64,000 bases of DNA. It comes from Alkalicella caledoniensis (GTDB taxonomy: Bacteria; Bacillota; Proteinivoracia; Proteinivoracales; Proteinivoracaceae). The stretch spans positions 620,001 to 684,000 of the forward strand of contig NZ_CP058559.1 of the NCBI RefSeq assembly GCF_014467015.1, written 5' to 3'. This document shows positions 34,727-43,544 of this stretch, piece after piece (within the stretch, counting starts at the first letter, position 1; each line of letters starts with the position of its first letter). The position numbers and the translations under genes are program-made. The notes beneath the pieces are model-generated. The model was not told the DNA's origin. It saw only the letters and a program-made list of their open reading frames with translations, and searched no databases.

Positions 34727-35781
34727 TACTGAATCACCTTCTTTTTAGTCTTATATAGTAAGTAAATAAAATAGGGTGACCCAAAGATGGCCGTGACTGC
34801 ACCAACAGGGATTTCTGTGGGAGCTATAATTGTTCTTGCCAAAGTATCAGTTAATATTAAAAATATCGCACCACCTAAGGCTGAAAAAGGAATGAGAACT
34901 CTGTGATCCGGGCCCACAAGCATTCTAATGGCATGGGGTATTATCAAACCAACGAACCCAATTATTCCGCTTACGGAAACACTAAAAGCAATGATGACCG
35001 AAGAGATAACCAAGAGAACCCTTTTAGTTTTGTCCACTTCAACTCCAAGATTTTTCGCTGTATCATCTCCAACCATGAGAAGGTTTAAATCCCTTGCATA
35101 ACAGATTATCAATAATGTCCCAACTAAAACTATAGGCAAAAGTGTAAAGACATGTTTCCAGCTAGCCGCAGCCACACTACCCATGGTCCAAAAAACAATA
35201 CTTTCTATTTTGTCTCTGTTAAATATCATCAGTACAGAAATTATAGAGGAAAGCAGGGCACTTACGGCAATTCCAGCTAACAGTAGTGTAATAGTAGGAA
35301 CCTTATTTCCAATCCTAGCTATATTGTACACTAAAGTCACTGTGACTATAGCTCCAATAAAAGCTAGTAAATTTACATATCCTAACCCTCCAGTGAATCT
35401 ACTTAATCCTAAAACAATAGCTATGGTTGCTCCAAGCGCTGCTCCAGATGAAACACCAATGACATAGGGGTCTGCCATGGGATTTTTAAACATCCCCTGA
35501 AATGTTGCACCCACAACAGATAGACCCATGCCCACAATAGCAGCTAGGAATATCCTAGGAAGTCGTATCTGCCACACTATTACTCTATGGGTATTTGGAA
35601 TTTCCTCTGTACTAAAATACCTACCTAATCCAGGTATCCTTTCTAGCATGATCTTTAAGCTATCTAAAAATGATATATTTGCAACACCTAAAGTGCTTAC
35701 ATATATAACTAGAGTAACTAGGGCAATAAGTATTCCTATAAACAATGTGTTGTACTGACTTTTTTTCTCAATAAAGCTCAT
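34726..35781 (-). CDS. btuC: Cobalamin ABC importer permease, BtuC/FecCD family
   Basis: A 351-residue membrane protein with about ten helices. FecCD family stretches are visible: WQIRLPRIFLAAIVGMGLSV near residue 70, GATFQGMFKNPMADPYVIGV near 90, SGIIGFVGLIIPHAIRMLVG near 268 (the ATPase contact region) and EIPVGAVTAIFGSPYFIYLL at the end. Overlaps the ATPase gene by one base and follows the binding-protein gene by 5 bp. Imports corrinoid delivered by BtuF. Confidence 0.92.
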   Translation of the reverse strand: MSFIEKKSQYNTLFIGILIALVTLVIYVSTLGVANISFLDSLKIMLERIPGLGRYFSTEEIPNTHRVIVWQIRLPRIFLAAIVGMGLSVVGATFQGMFKNPMADPYVIGVSSGAALGATIAIVLGLSRFTGGLGYVNLLAFIGAIVTVTLVYNIARIGNKVPTITLLLAGIAVSALLSSIISVLMIFNRDKIESIVFWTMGSVAAASWKHVFTLLPIVLVGTLLIICYARDLNLLMVGDDTAKNLGVEVDKTKRVLLVISSVIIAFSVSVSGIIGFVGLIIPHAIRMLVGPDHRVLIPFSALGGAIFLILTDTLARTIIAPTEIPVGAVTAIFGSPYFIYLLYKTKKKVIQ

Positions 35782-35786
35782 TTTAT

Positions 35787-36716
35787 TTATTTGAATGCAT
35801 CTGGATGGATAATTTTTGCAAGTTCCTCAAACCCTTTCGCAAGTCGTGGCCCTTGTCTATCTAGGAGATTATTATCTATTTCAAATACATTGCCCTCAAT
35901 GATTGCTGTTAAATCCTGATACCCATTTGCTTCTTTGATTCCATCTATTACATTGTTGTATTTTGATACTATCATAATTTGTGGGTCATGCTCAACTAAT
36001 TTCTCTAAGCTGTAACTCCAACCCTCCATGTCATCAGCAATATTAATACCCGAAGCCATTGCAATCATTTCACTTATAAAAGTACCCCCACCAGCAGTAT
36101 AGTCACCATATTCACCATATCCAACAACATAGTAAACTGTAGGCTTCTCTTGGTCTTTGATTTTTTCTTCAACGGAATTCACCAAATCTTTCATTTCATT
36201 TATCATGTTTGTTGCTTGTTCATTTACATCAAGAATTTGGCCTAGCTTAGATATGACCTCGTATACCCCTTCAAAACTATTCTGTGGGTTCAGCAAAATA
36301 ACTTTTATACCAAGGCTTTCTAATTTATCATACACATCTTCACTGAAATGGGTTGACGCAACTACAAGGTCTGGTTCAAGTTCAATTATTTTCTCAATAT
36401 TAGGCTCTCTAAGGGTACCTACTGAGTCAATTGCGCTGACATCAGCAGGGTAGTCACAAAAATCAGTTCTTCCAACTAAAACCTCCTGTTGTCCCAATGC
36501 AAAAATTGTTTCTGTTATGCTTGGAGCTACAGATATTACTCGCTCAGGCTTACTTTCAAAGGTTAGTTCTTGTCCATAGGAATCTTTAATAGAAAAGGGG
36601 AAATCTGTACCTTCAACAACATCTGGATCTTCATCTTTTTCCTGGGATGTACATCCTACAACTACAAAAAGCATTAAACTCATTACCATAAATAAACTCA
36701 ATAATTTTCTAAACAT
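35787..36716 (-). CDS. btuF: Cobalamin ABC importer substrate-binding lipoprotein, BtuF type
   Basis: A 309-residue lipoprotein with lipobox VVGC at residues 19-22, then a periplasmic-binding fold of class III. Family strings include RVISVAPSITETIFALGQQE near residue 62, VGRTDFCDYP near 82 and IEKIIELEPDLVVAS near 108. It captures corrinoid outside the membrane and feeds BtuC/BtuD. Its position between the cobD-like gene and the permease, inside the riboswitch operon, supports cobalamin or cobinamide over heme or siderophore. Confidence 0.9.
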   Translation of the reverse strand: MFRKLLSLFMVMSLMLFVVVGCTSQEKDEDPDVVEGTDFPFSIKDSYGQELTFESKPERVISVAPSITETIFALGQQEVLVGRTDFCDYPADVSAIDSVGTLREPNIEKIIELEPDLVVASTHFSEDVYDKLESLGIKVILLNPQNSFEGVYEVISKLGQILDVNEQATNMINEMKDLVNSVEEKIKDQEKPTVYYVVGYGEYGDYTAGGGTFISEMIAMASGINIADDMEGWSYSLEKLVEHDPQIMIVSKYNNVIDGIKEANGYQDLTAIIEGNVFEIDNNLLDRQGPRLAKGFEELAKIIHPDAFK

Positions 36717-36748
36717 TTCTCCATCTCCTTATTGTTTTTGTGTATTTA

Positions 36749-37804
36749 TTAAATAAATAACTCCTTTAATAAACCCGCCAGCTTACTGTTAGCTTTTCTA
36801 TCTTTGATTGCAATTCTGAAATGGTATGGGGTTAGTCCAGTGAAACCTTCAGGTGTTCGGATTAAAACATCCCTTTCCAATAGCCATTTCTTTATTTCCT
36901 TGGCAGATAACTTATCTGACTTTAGCAATATGAAATTTGCTTGTGTTGGTAATACATTTAATCCTGGGATTTCTTTTAACTCATCATAGAGATATCTTCT
37001 TTCTCTTGCTATCCATTGGTTTGATTCAATAATATAGGCTTGGTCATCTAAAACACTTAGCCCTGCTATAACTGCAGCTGTATTAATATTCCACGGCTCC
37101 ATTTTATTGCTTATTTTCTTAGCCAGATCTCCATCATTTATAACGGTATATCCTAATCGTATACCCGGCATACCGAAAAATTTCGTAACAGCACGCACAA
37201 CTATTACATTTGGCAGTTTGTCTATCTGGTAAATCATACTATTTCTAGGGTAACCCTCTGTAAATTCTATAAATGCTTCATCAACTAGAAGGTAGCTATT
37301 TTTAGCCTTAAGTGTTAAAGCGAGATCCATCATTGAATCTAGGTTTGTTAATGTACCCGTTGGATTGTTTGGGTTACATAACACCATCAGTGAATTCTCT
37401 GATATACTCCTATGTAAACATGTCAAGTCTAAACATCCGTTTTCTAAATAAGCATTCACCTCCTCCACAGGGATTTTTTCAATTTCAGCAGCCCGTTTAT
37501 ATTCTGAGAAGGTAGGTACAACGATAACTACTTTCTCCACATCTAGTACTGAAATAGTCTTGTATATTATTTCAACTGCGCCATTTCCCACAATTATAGA
37601 TTCCACATTGTCTATTTTTAAGTATTTTGCAATGGCAGCCCTTAACTCAAGGTATTGGATATCGGGATAACGGGTAAAATCTGATATATTTTGTACTAAT
37701 TTAATTTCAAAGCTCTTGGGCACACCCAGTGGATTTATGTTGGAGCTAAAATCTATAAGTCTGTCATTTTTATAGCTATATATATTTCCTCCATGGAAAT
37801 TCAT
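36749..37804 (-). CDS. cobD: Threonine-phosphate decarboxylase (PLP, HisC-like), CobD type
   Basis: A 351-residue fold-type I PLP enzyme. It begins MNFHGGNIYSY, typical of CobD, with the substrate loop FSSNINPLGVP near residue 18. Conserved parts are NPNNPTGTL near 145, the Asp of LLVDEAFIEF near 175 and the PLP lysine in RAVTKFFGMPGIRLGY near 212. CobD makes (R)-1-aminopropan-2-ol phosphate, which CbiB attaches to adenosylcobyric acid. It lies directly after cbiB. HisC paralogues look similar, but the operon context decides. Confidence 0.9.
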   Translation of the reverse strand: MNFHGGNIYSYKNDRLIDFSSNINPLGVPKSFEIKLVQNISDFTRYPDIQYLELRAAIAKYLKIDNVESIIVGNGAVEIIYKTISVLDVEKVVIVVPTFSEYKRAAEIEKIPVEEVNAYLENGCLDLTCLHRSISENSLMVLCNPNNPTGTLTNLDSMMDLALTLKAKNSYLLVDEAFIEFTEGYPRNSMIYQIDKLPNVIVVRAVTKFFGMPGIRLGYTVINDGDLAKKISNKMEPWNINTAAVIAGLSVLDDQAYIIESNQWIARERRYLYDELKEIPGLNVLPTQANFILLKSDKLSAKEIKKWLLERDVLIRTPEGFTGLTPYHFRIAIKDRKANSKLAGLLKELFI

Positions 37805-37816
37805 TTTTTCACTCCT

Positions 37817-38761
37817 CTATTTAACCAGTATAGAGATTACCAAAAATATCATTAGTGTTAGAAAAGCCGATGTATACATAAGACTGTTTACCTTCTTAAT
37901 GTCTTCATGGGAAATTTCTTTAGTGTCATCTCCAATTGTTGGTTTATCAACAAGTTTTCCATGATAATAGTTAGCTCCGCCTAGCTGAATATTTAAAGCT
38001 CCTGCGGTGGCAGCCTCAGGGTAACCTGCATTTGGACTGCTGTGTTTTAAATGGTCTCTTTTAAGTATTAGGAAACTTCTTTGTGTGTCCAGGCCAAGTA
38101 TTGCTGACGACATGATTATTAATATCCCTGTGATTCTTGCAGGTATATAGTTTGCTATATCATCTAACTTTGCTGATGCCCATCCGAGGTGCATGTATTT
38201 TTCGTTTTTGTAACCCACCATGGAATCTAGGGTATTTATAGCTTTATATGCTAAGGCTAAAGGTGCTCCACCTAAAAACATGTAAATCAAGGGGGCTATT
38301 ACACCGTCGGAGGTGTTTTCTGCCACTGTTTCAACAGCTGCCTTTGCTATTTCACTATCATTAAGGCTAGTTGTATCTCTCCCCACAATATAAGACAGTA
38401 GGATTCTAGCATTAGAGATATCATTTTCTTTTAGTGCCTTATACACCTTTATACTCTCCACTTTTAATGTTTTAGGGGCAATGCTTGTCCAAAGAAAGAT
38501 TATGTTAATTCCCCAAAATAGATAGGTATGTACTTTTTTTGAATAATGAAGTGTCAATGCCACTGTAGCAAACGTAATAAAAACAGTGGATAGTGCTAAA
38601 ATAACCCCGCCAAGCTTTAATCCTTTAGGGTACATAAATACTTTTCGTATAAGCTTCTCCATGGAAGTGACGAAAATGCCAATTATTCTAACTGGATGGG
38701 GAAACCAATAAGGGTCACCTAAAATCATATCCATTGTAAATGCCGTTAATATACTAATCAT
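37817..38761 (-). CDS. cbiB: Adenosylcobinamide-phosphate synthase CbiB
   Basis: A 314-residue membrane protein with several helices. It opens ILTAFTMDMILGDPYWFPHP, the family signature, and contains KAAVETVAENTSDGVIAPLI near residue 137, GAPLALAYKAINTLDSMVGY near 165 and SPNAGYPEAATAGALNIQLGG near 238. CbiB joins adenosylcobyric acid with the aminopropanol phosphate made by CobD. It overlaps the cbiP stop by 8 bp. Confidence 0.94.
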   Translation of the reverse strand: MISILTAFTMDMILGDPYWFPHPVRIIGIFVTSMEKLIRKVFMYPKGLKLGGVILALSTVFITFATVALTLHYSKKVHTYLFWGINIIFLWTSIAPKTLKVESIKVYKALKENDISNARILLSYIVGRDTTSLNDSEIAKAAVETVAENTSDGVIAPLIYMFLGGAPLALAYKAINTLDSMVGYKNEKYMHLGWASAKLDDIANYIPARITGILIIMSSAILGLDTQRSFLILKRDHLKHSSPNAGYPEAATAGALNIQLGGANYYHGKLVDKPTIGDDTKEISHEDIKKVNSLMYTSAFLTLMIFLVISILVK

Positions 38762-40271
38762 TAATACCTTCCTCTAGTATTTTGTAAACAGCTTCCATAT
38801 CTAAATTATCCCGAACGATGTCAGCTAGTTTGTCAAATTCCTGTTCTTTGTGATCCCAGAAATCTTGAACCACTATGTCCACAATTTCCTTATCCCTGTT
38901 CTTTCTCACATTGTTAAGTAGATTCCTGGTAAACTCTGCATTATCAAAGATTCCATGTAGATAAGTTCCAAATATTGTTAGGTCACCGTTGACTGCCCCA
39001 TCATTTTCACCTGGGGAGTTCAAGCCAGTCCTTTCTTTTATTCTAATCAGTGGTTTCATGTCATTTAGATTCTTTGTTCTACCCATATGAATTTCATATC
39101 CTTTTACTCTGGTATTGAATATGCAATCAGTCCCCTGGGATAGGGTTGTTGCTTTACTCTTTTGGAACTCTGTAATTACAGGCAATAATGCTAAACCATC
39201 AATCCTGTTAGTGGTCGACTCCACACCTTCTAGATCTAGAATCTCTTGACCTAGCATTTGAAATCCCCCGCATATACCAAAGAGGTTGCTACCATTTTTG
39301 TTGGCTTTCAAAATTTCTTTATCAATTCCAGTTTTTTTGATTGCTTCTAGGTCTTCTATGGTGTTTTTACTTCCAGGTATTATTATCATGTCGGGGTTAC
39401 CCAAGGCCATAGGTTTGTCTATATCCACAAATCTCAGTTTCACATCATTATGCATTCTCAAAGCATTAAAATCCGTAAAATTAGATATTTTAGGAAGCTT
39501 TAGTATAGCTATATCTAAATCTCCCATTGGGTTGTCACTGTACTGACTCCAGTTTGTAACGCTGTCTTCATCTTCAAGATTTAAATTGAAATAAGGTATT
39601 ACACCAAGAACAGGAATATTTACTAGTTCCTCTATTTGTTTGAGCCCTGGTTTTAATAGTTCAACACTACCGCGAAATTTATTAATTATAATTCCTTTAA
39701 TCATACTCCTTTCATCTTCATCAAGGAGCATTATAGTTCCATAGATAGAAGCAAAAACACCACCCCTATCTATATCCGCCACCAAAATTACTGGTGAACT
39801 GGCCATTTTTGCCATACCCATGTTTACAATATCATCACTTTTTAAGTTAATCTCAGCGGGGCTTCCAGCACCTTCAATCACAATAATATCGTTATTATCT
39901 AAAAGACTATAATAAATGGATTTAACCATTTCTCTAAGTCTCGGTTTATATTTAAAATACTCTGGAGCATCCATGTTTTCTGCAACAACGCCTTTTAATA
40001 TTACCTGGGACTTTCTGTCTGTAGTTGGCTTTAGTAAAATGGGATTCATCTCCACCTTAGGTACTTTCCCACATGCCTCAGCTTGCATTACCTGGGCTCT
40101 CCCCATCTCATAACCCTCATGGGTTATATAGGAATTTAGGGACATATTTTGTGATTTAAAGGGCGAAACATTGTATCCATCTTGTGTTAATATCCTGCAA
40201 AGGGCTGTACAGAGGATACTTTTTCCCACGGATGATGCAGTACCTTGTATCATTACGCTTCTTCTTTTCAC
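38754..40271 (-). CDS. cbiP: Cobyric acid synthase CbiP/CobQ
   Basis: A roughly 505-residue glutamine amidotransferase that amidates four side chains of adenosylcobyrinic diamide. The ATP-binding part reads VMIQGTASSVGKSILCTALC near residue 7 and SQNMSLNSYITHEGYEMGRA near 40. The amidotransferase part has the nucleophile in LFGICGGFQMLGQ near 335 and a C-terminal GTYLHGIFDN. I chose the GTG at 40271 because the earlier GTG at 40280 overlaps AAGGAGG. It follows the phosphatase gene by 25 bp. Confidence 0.94.
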   Translation of the reverse strand: MKRRSVMIQGTASSVGKSILCTALCRILTQDGYNVSPFKSQNMSLNSYITHEGYEMGRAQVMQAEACGKVPKVEMNPILLKPTTDRKSQVILKGVVAENMDAPEYFKYKPRLREMVKSIYYSLLDNNDIIVIEGAGSPAEINLKSDDIVNMGMAKMASSPVILVADIDRGGVFASIYGTIMLLDEDERSMIKGIIINKFRGSVELLKPGLKQIEELVNIPVLGVIPYFNLNLEDEDSVTNWSQYSDNPMGDLDIAILKLPKISNFTDFNALRMHNDVKLRFVDIDKPMALGNPDMIIIPGSKNTIEDLEAIKKTGIDKEILKANKNGSNLFGICGGFQMLGQEILDLEGVESTTNRIDGLALLPVITEFQKSKATTLSQGTDCIFNTRVKGYEIHMGRTKNLNDMKPLIRIKERTGLNSPGENDGAVNGDLTIFGTYLHGIFDNAEFTRNLLNNVRKNRDKEIVDIVVQDFWDHKEQEFDKLADIVRDNLDMEAVYKILEEGIND

Positions 40272-40296
40272 TAAAAGCACCTCCTTTTTATTTTTT

Positions 40297-40887
40297 TCAA
40301 CAACAGTTTAAACTCTTAATAGTACAGTGACCATCCTTTAGCTCTAACACACTGTATTTACCATGTTCAAAGGTAAAATTCCAAAACAAGTGGTGACTAC
40401 CTGTTAACAAAATAGAAGTTATTAGCTGGAGACATCCTTTATGAGAAACAAGTAGAATTTTTTTACCGTCATTGTAAGATAGTATCTTATAAATACTTTT
40501 TTTAACCCTACTGTACATGTCTATAAAGCTCTCCCCCCCAGGGGGTGGAGTAGTTTGCCAGTCTTCGTTCCAATCCTTCCACTGTTTTGGAAATTTTTTA
40601 GAAATTTCCTTATGGTGTAGTCCTTCCCATAAACCAAAGTCTATTTCAACTAGGTTATGGTCTAAAAGTATTTCCTGTTCACTACCTGATATAATTTGAG
40701 CTGTTTGAACACACCTTTGCAGTGGGCTTGATATAATGAATTCGAAACTATGCTCTGATAGACTATTCTTCAAGTTATCTCCCTGCTCTAATCCCCTATT
40801 GTTTAGAAGGCAATCAGTTCTACCATAGTATACCTTCTCTTGGTTTAGGACAGTTTCCCCATGCCTTACTAGATAAAGTAGAGTCAT
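40297..40887 (-). CDS. cobC: Alpha-ribazole phosphatase / histidine phosphatase, CobC
   Basis: A roughly 196-residue phosphoglycerate-mutase-like phosphatase. The catalytic histidine is in LLYLVRHGETVLNQE near residue 8, RCVQTAQII is near 60 and the second His is in ILLVSHKGCLQL near 150. The ATG at 40887 overlaps the cobS stop as ATGA, a translational coupling, and is preferred over an in-frame start 57 bases further upstream inside cobS. CobC removes phosphate from alpha-ribazole 5'-phosphate or adenosylcobalamin 5'-phosphate. Confidence 0.9.
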   Translation of the reverse strand: MTLLYLVRHGETVLNQEKVYYGRTDCLLNNRGLEQGDNLKNSLSEHSFEFIISSPLQRCVQTAQIISGSEQEILLDHNLVEIDFGLWEGLHHKEISKKFPKQWKDWNEDWQTTPPPGGESFIDMYSRVKKSIYKILSYNDGKKILLVSHKGCLQLITSILLTGSHHLFWNFTFEHGKYSVLELKDGHCTIKSLNCC

Positions 40888-41639
40888 GACAACAGGCCCC
40901 AATGGTATATCCACAAAATGATGGGCAGAGCTACTATTTCGCATATTTCATTTATGGCTCCTAGTAAATCGCCAGTTAGTCCACCCAATTGTTTAATAAA
41001 AAAATGACGGGCTATGTACCCTAAGAGCAATACTAATAGCAAGCTTATGACACCGTACAAATTAAATAATCCAAAACACAGCATTAAGGCAATAACCACG
41101 GTCATGGTCGTACCCATTAGGTTGGTTTTACCAATAAAAAGGTCTCCTAGCCCTTCACCTTCCCTGGCATACTTAGCTCCAAATAATGTTATAGCCATGG
41201 CAGTTCTACCAATGGTTGGTAGTAGGACTATTGCTACTAGAATTATTTCCCTTGGCATGGCCTCTAAAAAAGCAATCTTTAAAATAAGTAAGAAAAATAA
41301 GCCCAGCATGCCATTTGTACCTATTCGACTATCCCGCATGATTTCCAACATTTTTTCTCTTTTTCTTGCTGAGAAGATACCGTCACAGGTATCTGCGAAT
41401 CCATCTAAGTGCAATGCCCCTGTGATAAAGGCATTGGAAATCAATACTAAGATTATTGGTATTATCCCTTCAAACAGCTTCGAACTTAAAAAAAAGAACA
41501 AGGCGTTTATAGACCCTACCACAAGGCCTATAAATGGAAAATATATAATCCCCTTAGGGAAATCCCCCTCTTTGATATCAATGGCTTTGTTTATGGGGAT
41601 TCGTGTAAAAAACTGTAACATCAAAAGAAATATCTTCAT
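40884..41639 (-). CDS. cobS: Adenosylcobinamide-GDP ribazoletransferase CobS
   Basis: A 251-residue membrane enzyme that joins AdoCbi-GDP to alpha-ribazole (or its phosphate), closing the nucleotide loop. The signature is GALHLDGFADTCDGIFSARK near residue 75, with the acidic metal residues DGxxDxxDG. FTRIPI at residue 12 and GDLLGAINEI near the C-terminus are also typical. It overlaps cobC by 4 bp and follows cobU by 10 bp. Confidence 0.94.
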   Translation of the reverse strand: MKIFLLMLQFFTRIPINKAIDIKEGDFPKGIIYFPFIGLVVGSINALFFFLSSKLFEGIIPIILVLISNAFITGALHLDGFADTCDGIFSARKREKMLEIMRDSRIGTNGMLGLFFLLILKIAFLEAMPREIILVAIVLLPTIGRTAMAITLFGAKYAREGEGLGDLFIGKTNLMGTTMTVVIALMLCFGLFNLYGVISLLLVLLLGYIARHFFIKQLGGLTGDLLGAINEICEIVALPIILWIYHWGLLS

Positions 41640-41649
41640 TTTATTGTCC

Positions 41650-42216
41650 TCACTTAATTTTTACTGGAATCCCGGAAACTAGCAGATATACTTCATGGGC
41701 CCCTTTAGCTATTAGTTGATTGGCCCTACCCGCCAAGTCCCGAAATACACGGGCCAGCTTAGCTTCAGGTACAACTGAGCTTCCAACCTCATTTGTTACC
41801 ATAATAAGGTGTGTGTTTTTCTCATTGGCTGATGCCAATAGCTTTTCAAGTTGATCGGTAATAGAACTTTCAATTTCATCTAACACTTCCTGTGTTATGT
41901 TATCTTCGTCAAATTTTCCGTTGTTAAACATGATATTTGTAATCATAACAGTTATACAGTCAAGCAAAATAGTGTTATATTTATCTCCCTTTTCAAGAAT
42001 TATGTCATGGAGGTTCTCAAAGCCTTCATATGTATCCCAATGTTTGGGTCTAGCTTCTTTATGCTTATTAACCCTATCTTGCATCTCTTCATCAAAGGCA
42101 ATGGCAGTGGCTATATAAAGGACTTTTTCATCTAGGCCTATGCCCTTTGCTATTTGTTCTGCATAGCTGCTCTTTCCACTTCGAGCACCGCCCGTCACTA
42201 CAGTAATCTTCCCCAT
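41650..42216 (-). CDS. cobU: Adenosylcobinamide kinase / guanylyltransferase CobU
   Basis: A 188-residue bifunctional enzyme that phosphorylates cobinamide and transfers GMP. P-loop GGARSGKSSYAEQIA is at residue 8, followed by KVLYIATA near 33, the catalytic His region NKHKEARPKHWDTYE near 52, LLDCITVMITN near 85 and VTNEVGSSVVPEAKLARVFR near 138. A standard length enzyme in the riboswitch operon, upstream of cobS. Confidence 0.94.
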   Translation of the reverse strand: MGKITVVTGGARSGKSSYAEQIAKGIGLDEKVLYIATAIAFDEEMQDRVNKHKEARPKHWDTYEGFENLHDIILEKGDKYNTILLDCITVMITNIMFNNGKFDEDNITQEVLDEIESSITDQLEKLLASANEKNTHLIMVTNEVGSSVVPEAKLARVFRDLAGRANQLIAKGAHEVYLLVSGIPVKIK

Positions 42217-42285
42217 AATAGCACCTCCTTTTTTATGAAAAATAAATATTTTCCTTAATCTCAGTCAAAAGTTAGCTTTCTAAGA

Positions 42286-43032
42286 CTAGATGAACCTTCC
42301 AAGTATATTAAAGGGTATAGGTATATCTTTACAAACCTCATTTAAATATTGATCTGAGACTGAAAATATGGCACATGTTGCAGGACCAGCAGATTTTTTT
42401 AAATCAATTGGTATTTGATTCTCTAAAATGTAAGATAGGTTGTTAGAGCCTGCCATTTCCTCAATTTCATATAGTATACCTTTAGATCCAACTGGTAAAA
42501 TTTCTTGTACTTTATCATTCTTAGCTAACATGTTTAAAATTGGTATGGATAAGGTTTCCTTCCCTTTATCCAAAGATACTTCTTCACCTACTTTGGGTAA
42601 ACCAACTACAACTGCTAGGGAACCTTTATTAGTTTTGGGTAATTGCCAAGTCTTTTTGTTTACTGTACCTATAACAGTTAAGCCCATGGCAGTTTGTGAG
42701 ACAGGAATATTTTCTTCAGTAGTTCCCGTTACAAGTAATTCTTCTTGTTCTTCCATAAGGCTTATGGCCCTTTTTATTCCTTTAAGTATCTCCTTGCCTG
42801 CATCATCCATCTCCACAGACAATGTGTTTATCAACGTAACTGGCTTGGCACCTATGGCCAGCAATTCACACAATGCCACATGGGCGGTATAGTACCCAAC
42901 TAAACTAGGTGGAACTTTGACTAAATCATTTTCCTTATTTCCAATTCCCCCAGATGAATCACAGGAAATAACCAAAAGATCATAGTCGTTTATTGGTACT
43001 AAGGTCAGATCTCTAAATTTTCTTCCTCTCAC
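42286..43032 (-). CDS. cblS: Alpha-ribazole kinase CblS-like
   Basis: A roughly 248-residue protein of the AIR synthase (PurM)-like fold. Motifs are DLLVISCDSSGGIGNKENDL near residue 15 (metal/ATP loop), ELLAIGAKPVTLINTLSVEM near 52 and GTTEENIPVSQTAMGLTVIG near 102. In Listeria and Geobacillus, CblS phosphorylates alpha-ribazole imported by CblT, bypassing CobT. Here it directly follows the S-component gene, and no cobT is in the window. I chose the GTG at 43032 (MRGRKFRDL), 5 bases after the upstream stop; an overlapping frame extends further but lacks a ribosome site. The assignment rests on pairing and fold. Confidence 0.82.
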   Translation of the reverse strand: MRGRKFRDLTLVPINDYDLLVISCDSSGGIGNKENDLVKVPPSLVGYYTAHVALCELLAIGAKPVTLINTLSVEMDDAGKEILKGIKRAISLMEEQEELLVTGTTEENIPVSQTAMGLTVIGTVNKKTWQLPKTNKGSLAVVVGLPKVGEEVSLDKGKETLSIPILNMLAKNDKVQEILPVGSKGILYEIEEMAGSNNLSYILENQIPIDLKKSAGPATCAIFSVSDQYLNEVCKDIPIPFNILGRFI

Positions 43033-43036
43033 TAAT

Positions 43037-43543
43037 TTATAGCCTTTTGCCCATGGCTTTATGTAGTATAACTGCCAATATAACATTTGCAGCAGATGCC
43101 AGTGTAAGGGGAATTACCATAGCGTAAAAAAGTGTCCATCCACTAAATTGCATTGCCAGCAATGTACTGAAATACGCTGCTAAAAGAGTAGACACTGGTC
43201 CATTAAATATAATAGCCGTGATACTTGCTAATATATAATTAGATCTTTTATATACCCATCCGAATAAGAACACTGTTACTCCCATAATGGAAGCAATGAT
43301 CAAGTGCATTGGCAAAGTCATTGGAAACCCGCTTGTGATAGCAGTAAGCAAATGACCTAAAACCCCTACCACAGCACCTAAGCTAGGCCCTAGAAGGATA
43401 GCTGCAAAGTAAGCTGGCATGGAGTCAAAAGCTATACTACCTTGTATCTTAAGCAACGCCCCTATGTAAGATAATCCAACAAATATTGCACAGTATGTCA
43501 TTTGGGTAACACTATTTTTTGAAGTTACTACAGCATTTTTCAT
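43037..43543 (-). CDS. cblT: ECF transporter S component, probable alpha-ribazole transporter CblT
   Basis: A 168-residue membrane protein with about six helices, the ECF S-component pattern. It contains AIFVGLSYIGALLKIQGSIA and PAYFAAILLGPSLGAVVGVL with GHLLTAITSGFPMT near residues 20-75. S components bind the vitamin or precursor and use a shared ECF module encoded elsewhere. Its coupling to the kinase-like gene downstream matches the CblT-CblS alpha-ribazole salvage pair. A cobalamin-specific S component (CbrT) is the alternative. Confidence 0.83.
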   Translation of the reverse strand: MKNAVVTSKNSVTQMTYCAIFVGLSYIGALLKIQGSIAFDSMPAYFAAILLGPSLGAVVGVLGHLLTAITSGFPMTLPMHLIIASIMGVTVFLFGWVYKRSNYILASITAIIFNGPVSTLLAAYFSTLLAMQFSGWTLFYAMVIPLTLASAANVILAVILHKAMGKRL

Positions 43544-43544
43544 T

